Source: Segetibacter koreensis DSM 18137
GTDB lineage: Bacteria > Bacteroidota > Bacteroidia > Chitinophagales > Chitinophagaceae
Assembly (NCBI RefSeq): GCF_000374045.1
Contig: NZ_KB893322.1
Coordinates: 80,450-144,449 of the forward strand
DNA length: 64,000 nucleotides
Reading direction: 5' to 3'
Each line of letters starts with the position of its first letter. The first letter of the stretch is position 1. A model generated the notes under the pieces. It was not told the origin of the DNA. It saw only the letters and a program-made list of their open reading frames with translations, and ran no database searches. Shown piece after piece: positions 63,534 through 64,000 of the stretch. The position numbers were made by a program, and so were the translations under genes.

Positions 63534-64000
63534 GGCGATCTATTGTGCTGATTACTATTGTAAAATTATATGTGAGGAGTATTGGTCTTCAGTTATTCGT
63601 TCAACAGTTTGATGAAGATAATCCTAACCTTTACTATGTTGTAAAATTAATAGTGCCAGCTATGTTTTGGTTTCACCAAAACTGCTGGCTCCTCTCATGC
63701 TTTCGCATTCGTTCTTGTAATTTTTCTTTTCTTCCGAAAATTCTTAATACGTTATGCAAATACTTTTTCTTCACCAGGCCACCTTAGTAATGGATTGATG
63801 TTAAGCGAAAGGGTAAGGGTTGGAGTTTGACTAATAAAGCATCATAAGTGCGCCTGCTAAAGATTAAAAATTTTCTTCCCCGTACTATAGCTGTACAATG
63901 TTAAGTGCTTATAAGCAGGCAAAACCAATTTCACCGACGGGATTGTTTCACCAATAAGAATCGGCCTTGTACTTATGATGCCAGTTGTACTTCATAGCCT
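63534..64000. other. Region after the integrase, no recognised gene
   Basis: No credible gene was seen in 467 bp. A hairpin lies at 63655-63689: GCCAGC pairs with GCTGGC, and TTTTGGT with ACCAAAA around a TTC loop, with an internal bulge. It could be a terminator for the integrase or a recombination-site structure. The word GTTTCACCAA of this hairpin recurs near 63947. Confidence 0.35.

Noticed and set aside
63530..63787. 85-codon frame after the integrase
   Set aside because: Covers a hairpin region, overlaps the integrase stop, and has no recognisable motif.

Overview
The window is AT-rich bacterial DNA that reads as a chromosome fragment from a member of the Bacteroidota, most likely family Chitinophagaceae or a close relative. 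The signs are a T9SS-type C-terminal sorting domain, an integrase of the Bacteroidetes type, DUF2007, DUF1328, lmo0937 and PA2169-type small stress proteins, PorT-like outer-membrane barrels, a deoxyhypusine-synthase-like enzyme, and A/T-rich leaders without clear Shine-Dalgarno sites. I saw no rRNA gene, tRNA gene or CRISPR array.

Layout. (1) 1-8480, minus strand: a saccharide assembly and export operon. It encodes a glycoside-hydrolase/GT2 fusion, an MsbA-like ABC exporter, two overlapping hexapeptide acyltransferases, two paralogous glycosyltransferases and the start of an FkbM methyltransferase that runs off the left edge. (2) 9.3-14.3 kb: single genes, namely a deoxyhypusine-synthase-like (probably homospermidine-forming) enzyme, a small secreted PepSY-like protein, DUF2007, a CPBP protease, dusB and a CBS-domain protein. 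(3) 14.4-30.6 kb, plus strand: a complete respiratory complex I operon, nuoA to nuoN with nuoC and nuoD fused. Its intergenic gaps carry three families of short repeats. (4) 31.3-35.9 kb, minus strand: a tightly overlapping operon pairing ergothioneine-type biosynthesis (egtB, egtD) with an OpuC/EgtUV-like ABC transporter. The substrate-binding domain of that transporter is circularly permuted. (5) 36.6-40.4 kb, plus strand: four overlapping genes for a UbiA prenyltransferase, a type III polyketide synthase, a methyltransferase and an FAD oxidoreductase, which looks like a phenolic-lipid or quinone pathway. (6) 40-50 kb: envelope proteins, a receiver-only regulator, two histidine kinases, and sigma-54 (rpoN) followed by its NtrC-type activator. 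(7) 50-56.7 kb: small stress and envelope genes (flavin reductase-like, BrkB, lmo0937, a large AsmA-like protein, PA2169-like, a shortened MscS). (8) 56.8-61.6 kb: psd and cdsA of phospholipid synthesis, a second copy of the secreted PepSY-like protein and a four-domain CHRD protein with a T9SS tail. (9) 62.2-64 kb: a tyrosine recombinase that probably marks the left end of an integrated element.

The strongest leads are the ergothioneine synthesis-plus-transport operon with its permuted binding domain, the UbiA/type III PKS cluster, the GH-GT2 fusion in the saccharide operon, and the repeat families packed into the complex I operon. Two distant paralogues (10425-10862 and 58688-59119) also share an upstream motif that resembles a LytTR regulator site. 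Functions rest on motif recognition by eye; no database search was run.
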